Shown here: positions 25,893 to 35,812 of the stretch, in pieces | How positions within the stretch are numbered: the first letter of the stretch is position 1 | Layout: each line of letters opens with the position of its first letter | Assembly: GCA_018401955.1 (NCBI GenBank) | Contig: JAGYJT010000006.1 | Location: 36,702 to 100,701, forward strand | Source: Chitinophagales bacterium | GTDB taxonomy: Bacteria; Bacteroidota; Bacteroidia; Chitinophagales; CAIOSU01 | DNA: 64,000 nt | Reading direction: 5' to 3' | Translations under genes and position numbers: made by a program | Notes under the pieces: model-generated | The model's database searches: none | Seen by the model: only the letters and a program-made list of their open reading frames with translations | Told to the model about the DNA's origin: nothing

Positions 25893-27680
25893 ATGGAGCA
25901 ATATGTGGTATCGGCGCGAAAGTATCGCCCGAGGAAGTTTGAAGAAGTAGTAGGGCAGGAGGGTGTAACCAACACGCTCAAGAATGCTATACGCAGTGGG
26001 CACTTGGCCCATGCGCTGCTATTCTGTGGTCCGCGTGGGGTGGGCAAAACAACCTGTGCCCGTATTTTGGCACAGATGATTAACTCTAGCCAGGAAGTTG
26101 ATAGTTTTGACCCGAAGAGCGAAAAAGCCCTCGACGAAAGCTTTAACGTATATGAGCTGGATGCGGCCTCTAACAACTCCGTTGACGATATACGAGCCCT
26201 GGTAGACCAAGTGCGCATACCACCACAGGGTGCTAAATACAAAGTATACATCATCGATGAGGTGCACATGCTCTCTACGGCCGCTTTCAATGCGTTCCTT
26301 AAAACGCTTGAAGAGCCACCTGGTTATGCCATATTTATATTAGCTACTACCGAGAAGCATAAGATTATACCGACCATCCTTTCCCGTTGTCAGATTTACG
26401 ATTTCAATCGTATTACCATTGACGATACGGTAAACCACTTGGAAGGTATTTGCCAAACCGAAGGCATCACTGCCGACCCCAATGCCTTGCACATCATCGC
26501 CCAAAAGGCTGATGGTGCTCTAAGAGATGCACTTTCGCTGTTTGATAGGTTGGTTGATTATGGTACCAAGCAACTTACTTACGAGAGTGTATTGGTAAAC
26601 CTGAATATTCTCGACTACGATTACTATTTCCGCATAACCGACCAATTGCTTACGCAAGATTTCTCGGGCTTGATGCTGAGCTTTGATGAGATTGTGCGCA
26701 AAGGTTTTGAAGGCGATATGTTTATAGGTGGCTTGGCTGACCATTTCCGTAACCTAATGGTGGCCCGCGACCCAGAAACGATAAAAGTGCTAGAGGTTAG
26801 TGGAGACTTAAAAGACCGCTACCAGCAGCAGGCCGTGCTAATACCAATGGGCTTTTTGATTAATGCCCTTAACCTAGCGGCCCAATGCGAGGTGAGTTTT
26901 AAAACCAGCCGCAATAAACGGTTGCATGTAGAGTTGGCACTGATGAAAATGTGCTACTTGCCAGCGGCCATGCAACTCGCCTCAAGCGGCGAGGCCACAA
27001 AAAAAAACTCTAGTAACGAACAGGTAGCAGCGCACCAAGCTGTACAAAAGCCTGCAAGTCAGCCACAAACAAATAGCCCCCCATCGTTGGCTAATAAGCC
27101 AGCGATTGATGAGGCTAGTAAACCCGCTACGCCAGCTGAGCAACCCGCATCGCTAGAGCAGCAGGTTGCCCCAACCCCGGTAAAAAAGATGCCGGCCGCG
27201 GGTAGTGGCACAGGCAGTATGATGGGCGGTATTACCGGGTTTAGTTTATCGGCTGCAAAGCCCACAAAGCCAGTAGTTGCTAAGCAAGATGAGGAAGAGG
27301 AAAATGTTCCGCTAGATGTAATTGATGAAGCCAAACTTGCAGAGGCTTGGAAGGCTTTTGCTGCTCAATCGCAAGATTTGATGCGCGGTTTGCTTGACCG
27401 CAGTATGTGCAAGTTGGATGAAGGAAAAGTAAAAGTGGTGGTTGGCACTACCGTGGGTAGAGACTTGTTTGAGCCGGAGCGCACTGCTTTTCGAGAGTTT
27501 TTGCAAGCACAATTGGGATTGCAGCGTGTGGCTGTTGAGGTAGAGATAGACAAGAGTTTGGCTGAATCAAATGCACCACGAAAAGCTTTCTCCAGCAAAG
27601 AAAAACTAATGCAAATGGCAGAAAAGAATCCTGCTATATTGAAATTAAAAGATAACTTAGACTTGAAATTCGACCTATAA
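25893..27680 (+). CDS. dnaX: DNA polymerase III subunit gamma/tau
   Basis: A 595-residue clamp-loader ATPase. It begins MEQYVVSARKYRPRKFEEVVGQ, with Walker A FCGPRGVGKTTCARIL (46-53), Walker B YIIDEVHMLSTAAFNAFLKTLEEPP in two parts, and sensor LATTEKHKIIPTILSRCQ. The four-Cys zinc module normally between Walker A and ELDAASNN is absent: the segment INSSQEVDSFDPKSEKAL has no Cys. After domain III, a Pro/Ala/Gln-rich linker (about 360-470) leads to a C-terminal tau-like domain. A TTG codon at 25884 gives three more residues but ATG at 25893 fits the family start. Confidence 0.93.
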   Translation: MEQYVVSARKYRPRKFEEVVGQEGVTNTLKNAIRSGHLAHALLFCGPRGVGKTTCARILAQMINSSQEVDSFDPKSEKALDESFNVYELDAASNNSVDDIRALVDQVRIPPQGAKYKVYIIDEVHMLSTAAFNAFLKTLEEPPGYAIFILATTEKHKIIPTILSRCQIYDFNRITIDDTVNHLEGICQTEGITADPNALHIIAQKADGALRDALSLFDRLVDYGTKQLTYESVLVNLNILDYDYYFRITDQLLTQDFSGLMLSFDEIVRKGFEGDMFIGGLADHFRNLMVARDPETIKVLEVSGDLKDRYQQQAVLIPMGFLINALNLAAQCEVSFKTSRNKRLHVELALMKMCYLPAAMQLASSGEATKKNSSNEQVAAHQAVQKPASQPQTNSPPSLANKPAIDEASKPATPAEQPASLEQQVAPTPVKKMPAAGSGTGSMMGGITGFSLSAAKPTKPVVAKQDEEEENVPLDVIDEAKLAEAWKAFAAQSQDLMRGLLDRSMCKLDEGKVKVVVGTTVGRDLFEPERTAFREFLQAQLGLQRVAVEVEIDKSLAESNAPRKAFSSKEKLMQMAEKNPAILKLKDNLDLKFDL

Positions 27681-27691
27681 TACTACCCTAT

Positions 27692-30625
27692 ATGAAACCC
27701 ATTACATTCCGCTTTTTATTATTGCTGTTGTTGCCTGTCCTTTTTTCAGTTGGCTGCGGCGAGGAAAAGGAACCCGTATCCGAATCGAAATACCAGTACG
27801 AATCGGTACCCAACGACCCGCTGGATGCGCGCATCTATACCCTCGATAATGGCTTGAAAGTTTACCTCACGGTAAACAAAAAAGAGCCTAGGGTACAAAC
27901 CTTTATTGCGGTTCGTGCAGGTTCAAAGTCAGACCCTAAAGAAACTACCGGCTTAGCCCATTACTTGGAGCACATGGTGTTTAAAGGCACGCACAAAATA
28001 GGCACCATTAATTGGGAAGCCGAAAAAGTAGTGCTTGATCAAATTAGCGACCTATACGAGCAGCACCGCCAAACTGCTGACCCAGAGCAGAAAAAAGCGC
28101 TTTATCATCAGATTGATAGCCTATCTCATGAGGCATCAAAGTTTGCGGTGCCCAATGAGTACGACAAAATGATATCTTCTTTGGGCGCCCAAGGCACCAA
28201 TGCTTACACTTGGGTTGAGCAAACCGTGTATGTAAACGATGTGCCTAGCAATGAGTTGGAGAAATGGATGATGGTAGAATCTGAGCGGTTTCAAACCTTG
28301 GTATTGCGCTTGTTTCATACCGAGTTGGAGACCGTGTACGAAGAGTTTAACCGTGGCGAAGATAGCGATACCCGCAAATCGTGGCAAGAAATGTATAAAG
28401 GGTTGTTTCCTAACCATCCATATGGCACGCAAACCACTATTGGCGAAGGCGAACACCTTAAAAACCCGAGCATGGTGAACATACATAACTACTTTGACAA
28501 GTATTATGTACCCAATAACATGGCTATCTGCCTTTCTGGCGACTTAGACCCCGACAAAACTATCGCCATGATTGACCAATACTTTGGCAGCTGGCAAAAG
28601 AAAGACGTTGAGCCGTTCTCTTTTACCAAAGATGAACCATTGGCCGGCGTTTCAGAAATTAATGTAACGGGTGTGCAGCCTGAACATGTGCGTGTAGGTT
28701 ACCGCTTGGCTGGAGCAGGCACCAAAGATGCCATGATGGGTAAATTGTTGGAACAGGTATTGAGTAATGGCCAAGCGGGCTTGATTGATTTGAATTTGAA
28801 TCAAAAACAGACCGTATTGGGTGCCTCGGCAGGAATTGTGGAAATGGTTGATTATAGTGTGTTTATGCTATATGGTACCCCACGCGAAGGGCAAACTTTG
28901 CCGCAGGTAAAAGACTCATTAGTAGCCCAACTCGAGTTGGTTAAGCAAGGTAAGTTTGATGATTGGTTGATAGAGGCCTGCATAAAAAACTTGAAGCTTA
29001 ACCGCATGAAGGAGTTGGAGAACAACCGTAATCGTGCGGATTATTTTGTTGATGCCTTTATACGCGAGGCTAACTGGAGCGACTATATTTTTGAATTGGA
29101 CGAAATGGCCAAAATTACCAAGCAACAGCTTGTGGATTGGACCAATGCTAATTTTGACGACAATTACGTAGCCGTGTATAAAAACTTTGGTGAAGACCCT
29201 AATCGCCATAAAGTGGAGAAGCCGGTTATTACCCCAGTAGTAATGAACCGCGATACTGCTTCAGCCTTTTTTACGCACTTTGATTTGCTTGCGTCAGATA
29301 GGCTCGAGGCGCAGTTTTTAGACTATGATAAGCTGATTACCGAAACCAAACTGGGTAACGGTGTTCCGGTAAGTTATATTGAGAATGATGTAAACGGGTT
29401 GTTTAGCCTGTACTACATTTTTGATATGGGCACCGATAACGATCAAAAACTTGGCTTGGCCATTGAGTATTTGCCATACCTAGGTACTGAAGACTTTACG
29501 GCTGAAGAGTTGCAGAAAGAGTTCTTTAAACTTGGTTTGAGCTTTGATGTGTTTTCTAGTCGTGATAGGGTATATGTTACTTTGAGCGGTTTGGATGAGT
29601 CTTTTAATGACGGCGTAAAGTTGTTTGAGCATATTCTGTCGTCAGTTAAACCCGATGATAAGGCCTTGGCCGACCAAATTGATGGTATATTAAAAGGGCG
29701 CTCTGATAGCAAAAAGAACAAGGGCGCTATATTATACGGCGGCATGAGCAATTATGCCAAATATGGCGCCACCTCGCCATTTACCCATAATTTAAGCACT
29801 ACCGAACTGAAGAACCTAAAGGGTGAAGAGCTGGTTGCTAAGCTGCAAGGCCTATCAGGGTACAAACACCGCATGTTCTACTACGGTACACTTAAGCCTG
29901 CAGTAGTGGTTGAAACGTTGGATAAATACCATACCGTGCCGGCCACTTTGGCCGAGTACCCTAAGCCTGTAACGTTCCCAGAGTTGGATATCAATGAAAA
30001 CAAGGTGTTTTTTGTGCATTATGATATGAAACAAACGGAACTTTACCTTATTAGCAAAGGGCCTACTTTTGATAAGGGTTTAGTACCTTACGCCAATCTT
30101 TTCAACGAGTATTTTGGCTCTGGCTTGTCTTCAATTGTTTTTCAAGAAATACGTGAGGCCAAGGCCTTGGCATATTCAGCATACTCATACGTAAGTGTAC
30201 CACGCTTGAATACGGAGTCGCATTATATTGCGGCGTATATAGGTACCCAAGCTGACAAACTGGGCGATGCTACGGATGCCATGATTACGCTAATGAACGA
30301 CATGCCTCAAGTTGAGGCACAGTTTAAAGGGGCGAAAGATGCAGCCCTAAAAAAGATTGAAAGCAACCGTACCACTGGGGCATCAATTTATTGGAGTAGG
30401 GAGAGTGCGCGTAACCGTGGCTTGGATTATGACTTGAACAAAGAAGTATATAGTGCAATAGGAAGTATGGATGTTGCGACACTGAAAAACTTTTTTGATG
30501 CCAATATCAAGGGGAAAAATTATACTTTCTTAGTTTTGGGGAATAGAAAGGATGTTGACTTTAACGTGCTTAAGAAATTGGGCCCGGTAAAGGAGCTGAA
30601 ATTAGAAGAGATATTTCGATACTAA
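27692..30625 (+). CDS. M16-family zinc metallopeptidase, lipoprotein
   Basis: A 977-residue pitrilysin/insulinase-type protease with both halves present. The N-terminus is a lipoprotein signal (LLLLPVLFSVGCGEE, lipobox SVGC), so it is anchored in a membrane facing the periplasm. The inverted zinc motif HYLEHMVFKGT (HxxEH) lies near residue 90, with the downstream Glu in ETVYEEFNRG. The second, inactive M16 module follows from about residue 510. It probably degrades peptides in the periplasm. It starts 11 bases after dnaX, so the two may be cotranscribed, though no functional link is evident. Confidence 0.9.
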   Translation: MKPITFRFLLLLLLPVLFSVGCGEEKEPVSESKYQYESVPNDPLDARIYTLDNGLKVYLTVNKKEPRVQTFIAVRAGSKSDPKETTGLAHYLEHMVFKGTHKIGTINWEAEKVVLDQISDLYEQHRQTADPEQKKALYHQIDSLSHEASKFAVPNEYDKMISSLGAQGTNAYTWVEQTVYVNDVPSNELEKWMMVESERFQTLVLRLFHTELETVYEEFNRGEDSDTRKSWQEMYKGLFPNHPYGTQTTIGEGEHLKNPSMVNIHNYFDKYYVPNNMAICLSGDLDPDKTIAMIDQYFGSWQKKDVEPFSFTKDEPLAGVSEINVTGVQPEHVRVGYRLAGAGTKDAMMGKLLEQVLSNGQAGLIDLNLNQKQTVLGASAGIVEMVDYSVFMLYGTPREGQTLPQVKDSLVAQLELVKQGKFDDWLIEACIKNLKLNRMKELENNRNRADYFVDAFIREANWSDYIFELDEMAKITKQQLVDWTNANFDDNYVAVYKNFGEDPNRHKVEKPVITPVVMNRDTASAFFTHFDLLASDRLEAQFLDYDKLITETKLGNGVPVSYIENDVNGLFSLYYIFDMGTDNDQKLGLAIEYLPYLGTEDFTAEELQKEFFKLGLSFDVFSSRDRVYVTLSGLDESFNDGVKLFEHILSSVKPDDKALADQIDGILKGRSDSKKNKGAILYGGMSNYAKYGATSPFTHNLSTTELKNLKGEELVAKLQGLSGYKHRMFYYGTLKPAVVVETLDKYHTVPATLAEYPKPVTFPELDINENKVFFVHYDMKQTELYLISKGPTFDKGLVPYANLFNEYFGSGLSSIVFQEIREAKALAYSAYSYVSVPRLNTESHYIAAYIGTQADKLGDATDAMITLMNDMPQVEAQFKGAKDAALKKIESNRTTGASIYWSRESARNRGLDYDLNKEVYSAIGSMDVATLKNFFDANIKGKNYTFLVLGNRKDVDFNVLKKLGPVKELKLEEIFRY

Positions 30626-30630
30626 ACAAT

Positions 30631-30738
30631 TTACGACGTACGATTTACGAATTACGATTGTGGTTTGGAATATGTGCCAAATGTATTTTGTGATTTTTTA
30701 AATAATTCAATCGTACCTCGTACGTCGTAAATCGTACT
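30631..30738. repeat. Imperfect inverted repeat of the TACGATTTACGA family
   Basis: The left arm at 30631-30660 (ACGACGTACGATTTACGA then ATTACGATTG) and right arm at 30708-30738 (CAATCGTACCTCG then TACGTCGTAAATCGTAC) are reverse complements apart from a short gap. They occupy the gap between the M16 protease and E2 genes and would form a long hairpin in a read-through transcript. Confidence 0.65.
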
Positions 30739-30764
30739 TGATACTAGATACTAAAAACTAGACT

Positions 30765-32048
30765 ATGGCTGAAGTGATAAGGATGCCGCGGATGAGCGAC
30801 ACGATGGAAGAAGGGGTGATAGTGGCTTGGCACAAAAAGGTTGGCGACAATGTAAAGTCTGGCGACCTACTGGCCGAGGTAGAAACCGATAAAGCGACCA
30901 TGGAGCTGGAAAGCTACCAAGAGGGGGTGCTATTGTATATCGGCGTTGAAGAGGGTGCCGCGGTTCAGGTAAATGGTATTTTAGCCATCGTTGGTAAAAA
31001 AGGCGAAGACTATAAGCCACTACTTGCTGAAGAGAAAGAGCAGGACAAGGAAGAAGCCTCTGCTGACAAGGAAGAAGCAAAACAGGAAGATACCAAGGAA
31101 GAGGCCAAGCCGGAACCTAAGCAGGCAGAAACCAAGCCTGAACCTAAAGAACCGGAAACATCATCAGCAGATGATAGCCGACTGAAGATTTCTCCGTTGG
31201 CACGCAAAATGGCCGAGGATAAGGGTATTGATGTAAATGACTTGAAAGGTACTGGCGATGATGGCCGCATTGTAAAGCGTGATGTGGAGCAATACCAGCC
31301 AGCCGCCAAGAAAGCCGAAAGTGCCCCACAACAAGTGGTGCAATTGCCTAAGGTGGTAGGAGAGGAGAGCTATGAGGAGGTGAACGTTTCGCAGATGCGC
31401 AAAACGATTGCCAAGCGCCTAGGCGAAAGCAAATTCAGCGCGCCGCATTTTTACCTTACTATGGAGATAAACATGGATAAGGCCACTGCTGCCCGCGAAG
31501 GCTTGAATGCTTTCTCGCCAGTGAAAATTTCGTTCAATGATTTGGTGCTGAAAGCTGCTGCTGCTGCATTGCGCCGTCACCCTAAAGTAAACAGCTCATG
31601 GTTGGGCGATAAAATACGCTACAACCACCACATCCATATTGGGGTGGCCGTAGCCGTTGAAGAGGGTTTGCTAGTGCCTGTTATCCGCTTTGCCGATAAC
31701 AAGGGCCTATCGCACATTGCTGCTGAAGTAAGGGAACTTGCTGGCAAAGCCAAAGACAAAAAGCTACAGCCTGCCGAAATGCAGGGCAATACCTTTACCA
31801 TCTCCAACTTGGGTATGTTTGGTATTGATGAGTTTACTGCTATCATTAATCCACCAGATGCTTCTATACTAGCCGTTGGCGGTATTAATAAGCGCTTGGT
31901 AATGGACGATGATGGTGAGCTGCGCAATGAGCTGATTATGAAAGTAACCCTATCATGCGACCACCGTGTGGTTGATGGTGCCATGGGTGCTAGATTCTTG
32001 CAAACCTTTAAAGAGTTGCTGGAAGACCCAGTGAGGATGTTGGTTTAG
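30765..32048 (+). CDS. 2-oxoacid dehydrogenase E2, dihydrolipoamide acetyltransferase
   Basis: A 427-residue E2 with one lipoyl domain (1-80; lipoyl Lys in EVETDKATMELES), a charged Lys/Glu/Pro-rich linker, a peripheral subunit-binding domain (LKISPLARKMAEDKGIDVNDLKGTG split over 138-170), and the catalytic domain with SCDHRVVDGAMGARF near the C-terminus (HxxxDG active site). This is the core of pyruvate dehydrogenase or a related complex, transferring acetyl groups to CoA. No E1 or E3 gene is in the window, so the substrate is inferred from resemblance to Bacteroidota pyruvate dehydrogenase E2. Confidence 0.9.
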   Translation: MAEVIRMPRMSDTMEEGVIVAWHKKVGDNVKSGDLLAEVETDKATMELESYQEGVLLYIGVEEGAAVQVNGILAIVGKKGEDYKPLLAEEKEQDKEEASADKEEAKQEDTKEEAKPEPKQAETKPEPKEPETSSADDSRLKISPLARKMAEDKGIDVNDLKGTGDDGRIVKRDVEQYQPAAKKAESAPQQVVQLPKVVGEESYEEVNVSQMRKTIAKRLGESKFSAPHFYLTMEINMDKATAAREGLNAFSPVKISFNDLVLKAAAAALRRHPKVNSSWLGDKIRYNHHIHIGVAVAVEEGLLVPVIRFADNKGLSHIAAEVRELAGKAKDKKLQPAEMQGNTFTISNLGMFGIDEFTAIINPPDASILAVGGINKRLVMDDDGELRNELIMKVTLSCDHRVVDGAMGARFLQTFKELLEDPVRMLV

Positions 32049-32100
32049 TCGATGGTCGATGGTCCATGGTCGATAGGCCATGGAAAAATTATACTTAAAA

Positions 32101-32134
32101 GCGAAGCCGAGCACCTTGCTCGGCTTCGCTTTTT
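32101..32134 (+). terminator. Intrinsic terminator after the E2 gene
   Basis: GCGAAGCCGAGCA (32101-32113) and TGCTCGGCTTCGC (32117-32129) form a perfect 13-bp stem with a 3-base loop, followed by TTTTT. It is preceded by a palindromic GGTCCATGGTCGATAGG repeat at 32046-32085. Confidence 0.9.
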
Positions 32135-32182
32135 ATGTTATTTATACATTGTACTTTGTACCTCGTACATCGTACATGCAAA

Positions 32183-33421
32183 TTATCCTTTCACCAACTC
32201 CATCACCGTAATCTCGGGTAGTATACCAATGCGGCCCGGAAAACCAAGATAGCCTAAGCCACGGTTAACATAAATGTATTGGGTGCCTTTTTGGTACAGG
32301 CCAGCCCATTGCTTATAAATATACTGGGCAGGGCTCCAACGGAGTTTACCCAACTCAATGCCAAACTGCGCACCATGCGTATGGCCAGCAAATGTGATAT
32401 CTATATCCTCGTAGTCGCGTATTTTCGCATCCCAATATGTTGGGTCGTGCGATAGTAGCAATTTCACAGGTGCCTCGCAGCCTTTATAAGCTACATCCAA
32501 ATCTCCATAAGTATGGAAACTCTTGGTGCCACTGCAATTCTGCACACCAATAATGGCTATTCGCTGGCCATCTTTCTCTAAGTAAGTATGTTCGTCCCAC
32601 AGCAGTTTCCAGCCCATATCAGTATGGGCTGTTTTAAGCCGTTCAATGTTATCTTGCTTCTCTTTTTGCGAATTCCAAGGTACATAATCTCCATAGTCAT
32701 GGTTTCCGAAAACGGAGTATTTACCCAACTTGGCATTCATTTGGCTAAACATTGCAACGTATGGTTCAACCTCCTCAGCAATATTATTTACCAGGTCGCC
32801 GGTAAAGAAAATCAGGTCTGGCTTTTCAGCATTGATCATTGCAATTGCCTTTTTCAATGGGTCACCCGAAGGAAAACTGCCTGCATGGATGTCAGAAAGC
32901 TGAACAATCTTCAACCCATTAAAAGCATCAGGCAAGTTTGGTAGGGTAATTTTTACCCGGTGTATGGTATAGTCATGTGCGCCTTTTAGTATACCCCAAA
33001 GCCCAGCAATAAGCGGCGCAGTGGCTACCACCAAACCGGTTTGGCTTAAAAACTTTGCCCGGCTAAGGTTGGTTGGGCCGCCATCAGACGGCGGAAACAC
33101 CAATGAATATATCCACCTGAAAAAACGTTGTACATCATCAATCAACAGAAAAACGATGATAAACATCTTGCCGAGCATAGCCAGCGCAATAACACTGAAA
33201 ACTATGGCCCTTAATGTATGCGGCCACTCTCTTACAGAAAATGCGAAGTTTGATAAAATGGTGGCGATGGTAATAAACGTAAAGCTCCAATAAATAATAT
33301 AACTGATGCGCTTAACGTTTTCTGAGCTATCGCGAAGAGAGGTTTTTACCGCTTGAAAGGCATAAACATCAGCTGCCAATAGTAACAGGGTAATGATTAG
33401 GAACAATAACTCTCTTCTCAT
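32183..33421 (-). CDS. Membrane-anchored metallophosphoesterase
   Basis: A 412-residue protein with several N-terminal membrane helices (from LLFLIITLLLLAADVYAF through about residue 145) followed by a calcineurin-like phosphoesterase domain. The two-metal motifs are complete: IVQLSDIHAG, FFTGDLVNN, VFGNHDYGDY, LLSHDPTYW and FAGHTHGAQFG. Homologues of the YkuE type hydrolyse lipid-linked or small phosphate esters such as UDP-diacylglucosamine; the substrate here is not determined. The catalytic domain side of the membrane is uncertain. It is divergent from the M1 peptidase gene. Confidence 0.87.
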   Translation of the reverse strand: MRRELLFLIITLLLLAADVYAFQAVKTSLRDSSENVKRISYIIYWSFTFITIATILSNFAFSVREWPHTLRAIVFSVIALAMLGKMFIIVFLLIDDVQRFFRWIYSLVFPPSDGGPTNLSRAKFLSQTGLVVATAPLIAGLWGILKGAHDYTIHRVKITLPNLPDAFNGLKIVQLSDIHAGSFPSGDPLKKAIAMINAEKPDLIFFTGDLVNNIAEEVEPYVAMFSQMNAKLGKYSVFGNHDYGDYVPWNSQKEKQDNIERLKTAHTDMGWKLLWDEHTYLEKDGQRIAIIGVQNCSGTKSFHTYGDLDVAYKGCEAPVKLLLSHDPTYWDAKIRDYEDIDITFAGHTHGAQFGIELGKLRWSPAQYIYKQWAGLYQKGTQYIYVNRGLGYLGFPGRIGILPEITVMELVKG

Positions 33422-33474
33422 GGTCGAATAACCCTATCTAGTATAAAAATGTTCGGCTTGGTGTAAAACTATCG

Positions 33475-33482
33475 TATTTTTG
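33475..33482 (+). promoter_or_regulatory. Bacteroidota -7 promoter element for the M1 peptidase
   Basis: TATTTTTG matches TAnnTTTG and lies 50 bases before the ATG at 33533, in the divergent gap between the phosphoesterase and peptidase genes. A TTGG about 16 bases upstream could be part of the -33 element. Confidence 0.45.
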
Positions 33483-33532
33483 TTGTTGCTAGTTTAAAAA
33501 AGGACAAACCCGAATACAAACCAGACGAACGG

Positions 33533-35176
33533 ATGAGAAAAATATTGTTGAGCTTGATATTTATGGCAGTTGCCATTTTGGGTTTCGGCCAGTCTTTTAC
33601 CAAAGGCGATACCTTAAGAGGAATGCTTACGCCCTTGCGTACTTGTTACGATGTGGTATATTACGACCTGGATGTAAAGGTGGATATTGAGAATAAGCGC
33701 CTTTCTGGTTCCACCTTGTTCAAGTTTAAGGCTACGCAAAACTTCACCAAGCTACAGTTTGATTTGTTTGATAACATGCAGATTGATTCGGTAGTATACA
33801 ATGGGGCCAAGCTGCCATTTAAACGCGAGTACAACGCCGTGTTTATTGAGTTTGAAACGCCCATCAATCGTGATGCTATTGATAGTTTCAAGGTGTTTTA
33901 TCAAGGTACACCTATTGCCGCCAAAATGCCGCCCTGGGACGGTGGCCTGGTATGGCGCGAAGATAAAAACGGCGACCCGTTTGTGGGCGTGGCGTGCGAA
34001 GGTATAGGCGCTAGCCTGTGGTGGCCTAATAAAGACCACTTGAGCGATGAGCCGGATAGTATGATGATTCGCATAACCGTGCCCAAAGGGTTAATAAATG
34101 TATCAAACGGCCGGTTGCGCCAAACAGTAGAACTGGATTCGGCATGGACGCGTTTTGATTGGTTTGTGGCTAACCCCATCAACAATTATAATGTTACCAT
34201 CAACATTGCCAAATATGCGCATTTTCACGATATCCATATTAACGAAGAGGGGGATACTTTGGATTTGGATTATTACGTGCTGCCCTACAACTTAAGCAAG
34301 GCTAAGCAACATTTTGAGCAGGTAAAACCTATGATGAAATGCTTCGAGCAATACATGGGCAACTATCCTTTTTATGAGGATGGCTACAAACTGATTGAAA
34401 CACCATATTTGGGCATGGAACATCAAAGTGCCATTGCTTATGGAAACAACTACCGCACTGGCTACAATGGTACCGACTATTCTCGTATTGGGTTGACGTT
34501 TGACTATATCATCATACACGAAACGGGGCACGAGTGGTGGGGCAACAACGTGAGCATGAAAGACATTGCCGATATGTGGATTCATGAGGGTTTTTGCACT
34601 TACTCAGAGGCCATTTACGTGGAGTGTATGTTTGGTTACGATACGGCTATAGCCTACGTTAATGCCAAAAAGCCAGGCATTGATAACGAGGAGCCTATTA
34701 TTGGCACTTACAACGTAAATAGTGAAGGTGCTGGCGATATGTACAACAAGGGTATGTTATTGCTCAATACCTTACGACACGTGGTGAACAATGATGAGCT
34801 ATGGTGGGATATCATCCGTGGCATACAAAAGGATTTTGGTAAAACCACCACTACCACCGAGGAAATTGTGGCCTATATTAGCCGCCAAACTAACCAAGAC
34901 CTTACGTACTTCTTCGACCAGTACTTGCGCTACCCAAATATACCGGAGTTTGAGTACCAGATTACCAAAAAGAAGAAACAACTAACCTTGCGCTTCCGCT
35001 GGGTGGCCGATGTTAAGGACTTCCGTATGCCGATAAAGGTATTGGTTGCGCCGGGTAACTATGAATTTATTTACCCAACCACCGAGTGGCAAAACACGAT
35101 ACTTGACCTAAAAAAGCCTACCGACTTTAACGTGGCCGAGGATTTGTTTTATGTAAATGTGGTGGAGGTGCAGTAA
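33533..35176 (+). CDS. M1-family aminopeptidase, secreted
   Basis: A 547-residue gluzincin with a Sec signal peptide (MRKILLSLIFMAVAILGFG before Gln). The zinc site is HETGHEWWGN near residues 329-333, with the third ligand Glu about 19 residues on in HEGFCTYSEAIYVE. The exopeptidase motif appears as ETPYLGMEHQSAIAYGN, a variant of GAMEN. A beta-sheet N-terminal domain precedes it, and the protein ends after the catalytic domain and a short beta domain, lacking the C-terminal helical domain of long M1 enzymes. It likely trims peptides in the periplasm. Confidence 0.9.
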   Translation: MRKILLSLIFMAVAILGFGQSFTKGDTLRGMLTPLRTCYDVVYYDLDVKVDIENKRLSGSTLFKFKATQNFTKLQFDLFDNMQIDSVVYNGAKLPFKREYNAVFIEFETPINRDAIDSFKVFYQGTPIAAKMPPWDGGLVWREDKNGDPFVGVACEGIGASLWWPNKDHLSDEPDSMMIRITVPKGLINVSNGRLRQTVELDSAWTRFDWFVANPINNYNVTINIAKYAHFHDIHINEEGDTLDLDYYVLPYNLSKAKQHFEQVKPMMKCFEQYMGNYPFYEDGYKLIETPYLGMEHQSAIAYGNNYRTGYNGTDYSRIGLTFDYIIIHETGHEWWGNNVSMKDIADMWIHEGFCTYSEAIYVECMFGYDTAIAYVNAKKPGIDNEEPIIGTYNVNSEGAGDMYNKGMLLLNTLRHVVNNDELWWDIIRGIQKDFGKTTTTTEEIVAYISRQTNQDLTYFFDQYLRYPNIPEFEYQITKKKKQLTLRFRWVADVKDFRMPIKVLVAPGNYEFIYPTTEWQNTILDLKKPTDFNVAEDLFYVNVVEVQ

Positions 35177-35215
35177 GGTTGTTACCCAAAATGGTTGTAT
35201 TACCAAAATACGGTC

Positions 35216-35656
35216 ATGAAACCCTTATTTACTGCCATTCTTCTCAATTGGTTCTTTGTGTCTTTTGCCCAATTGGGTGGTGATATACTTTCACCAGCCC
35301 CAAGTGCCTATGACACCATCAGTGTTTCTAGTGCCGATGATGAAGTTTATAAAGTAGTTGAGCAAATGCCTGTTTTTCCGGGAGGGTTAGCTGGTTTAAC
35401 GCAATACTTTTTAGATGTTCCGTACCCCAAAAGTGTACTGGATGAGCAGATACATGCCACCGTTTATCTTGAATTTGTAATAGATAAAAGTGGGAATATT
35501 ACGCAACCTAGAGTAGCAAGAAGTTCTGGTAACCAAATACTAGATGATGCCGCATTAGCGTATTTGAGATACATGCCCAAATGGCAACCCGGCAGGCAAC
35601 GAGGGAAAGCGGTGTTAGTACAAATGGTTGTTCCTGTTAGGTTTAATCTTAACTAA
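35216..35656 (+). CDS. Secreted TonB C-terminal-domain protein
   Basis: A 146-residue protein with an N-terminal signal sequence (MKPLFTAILLNWFFVSFAQ) and a C-terminal TonB domain of about 90 residues: VEQMPVFPGG, YPKSVLDEQIHATVYLEFVI, and YMPKWQPGRQRGKAVLVQMVVPV. The EQMPVFPGG lead-in is common in Bacteroidota energy-transduction proteins. There is no long Pro-rich spanner, so it is probably a soluble periplasmic accessory rather than a true TonB. The start is ATG at 35216, since the longer frame begins with a weak codon inside the preceding gap. Confidence 0.82.
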   Translation: MKPLFTAILLNWFFVSFAQLGGDILSPAPSAYDTISVSSADDEVYKVVEQMPVFPGGLAGLTQYFLDVPYPKSVLDEQIHATVYLEFVIDKSGNITQPRVARSSGNQILDDAALAYLRYMPKWQPGRQRGKAVLVQMVVPVRFNLN

Positions 35657-35812
35657 CCGCACCATGTCATGTGGAATTACTTCCCCAACTAGTGGTACCG
35701 AAAAATGCTAGTTTAATTTTATTCATCACCCAAACCCATACTAATTAACCAATAACCAATCAACTAATACACTACCACACTCGCTGGCACAGTTTTTACA
35801 TAGTAGTATGTT

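Noticed and set aside
25672-25893. N-terminal extension of the PhnX-like protein
   Set aside because: The HAD core starts at MKIQMVMFDM; the extension lies in a gap containing the dnaX promoter and has no homologous character.
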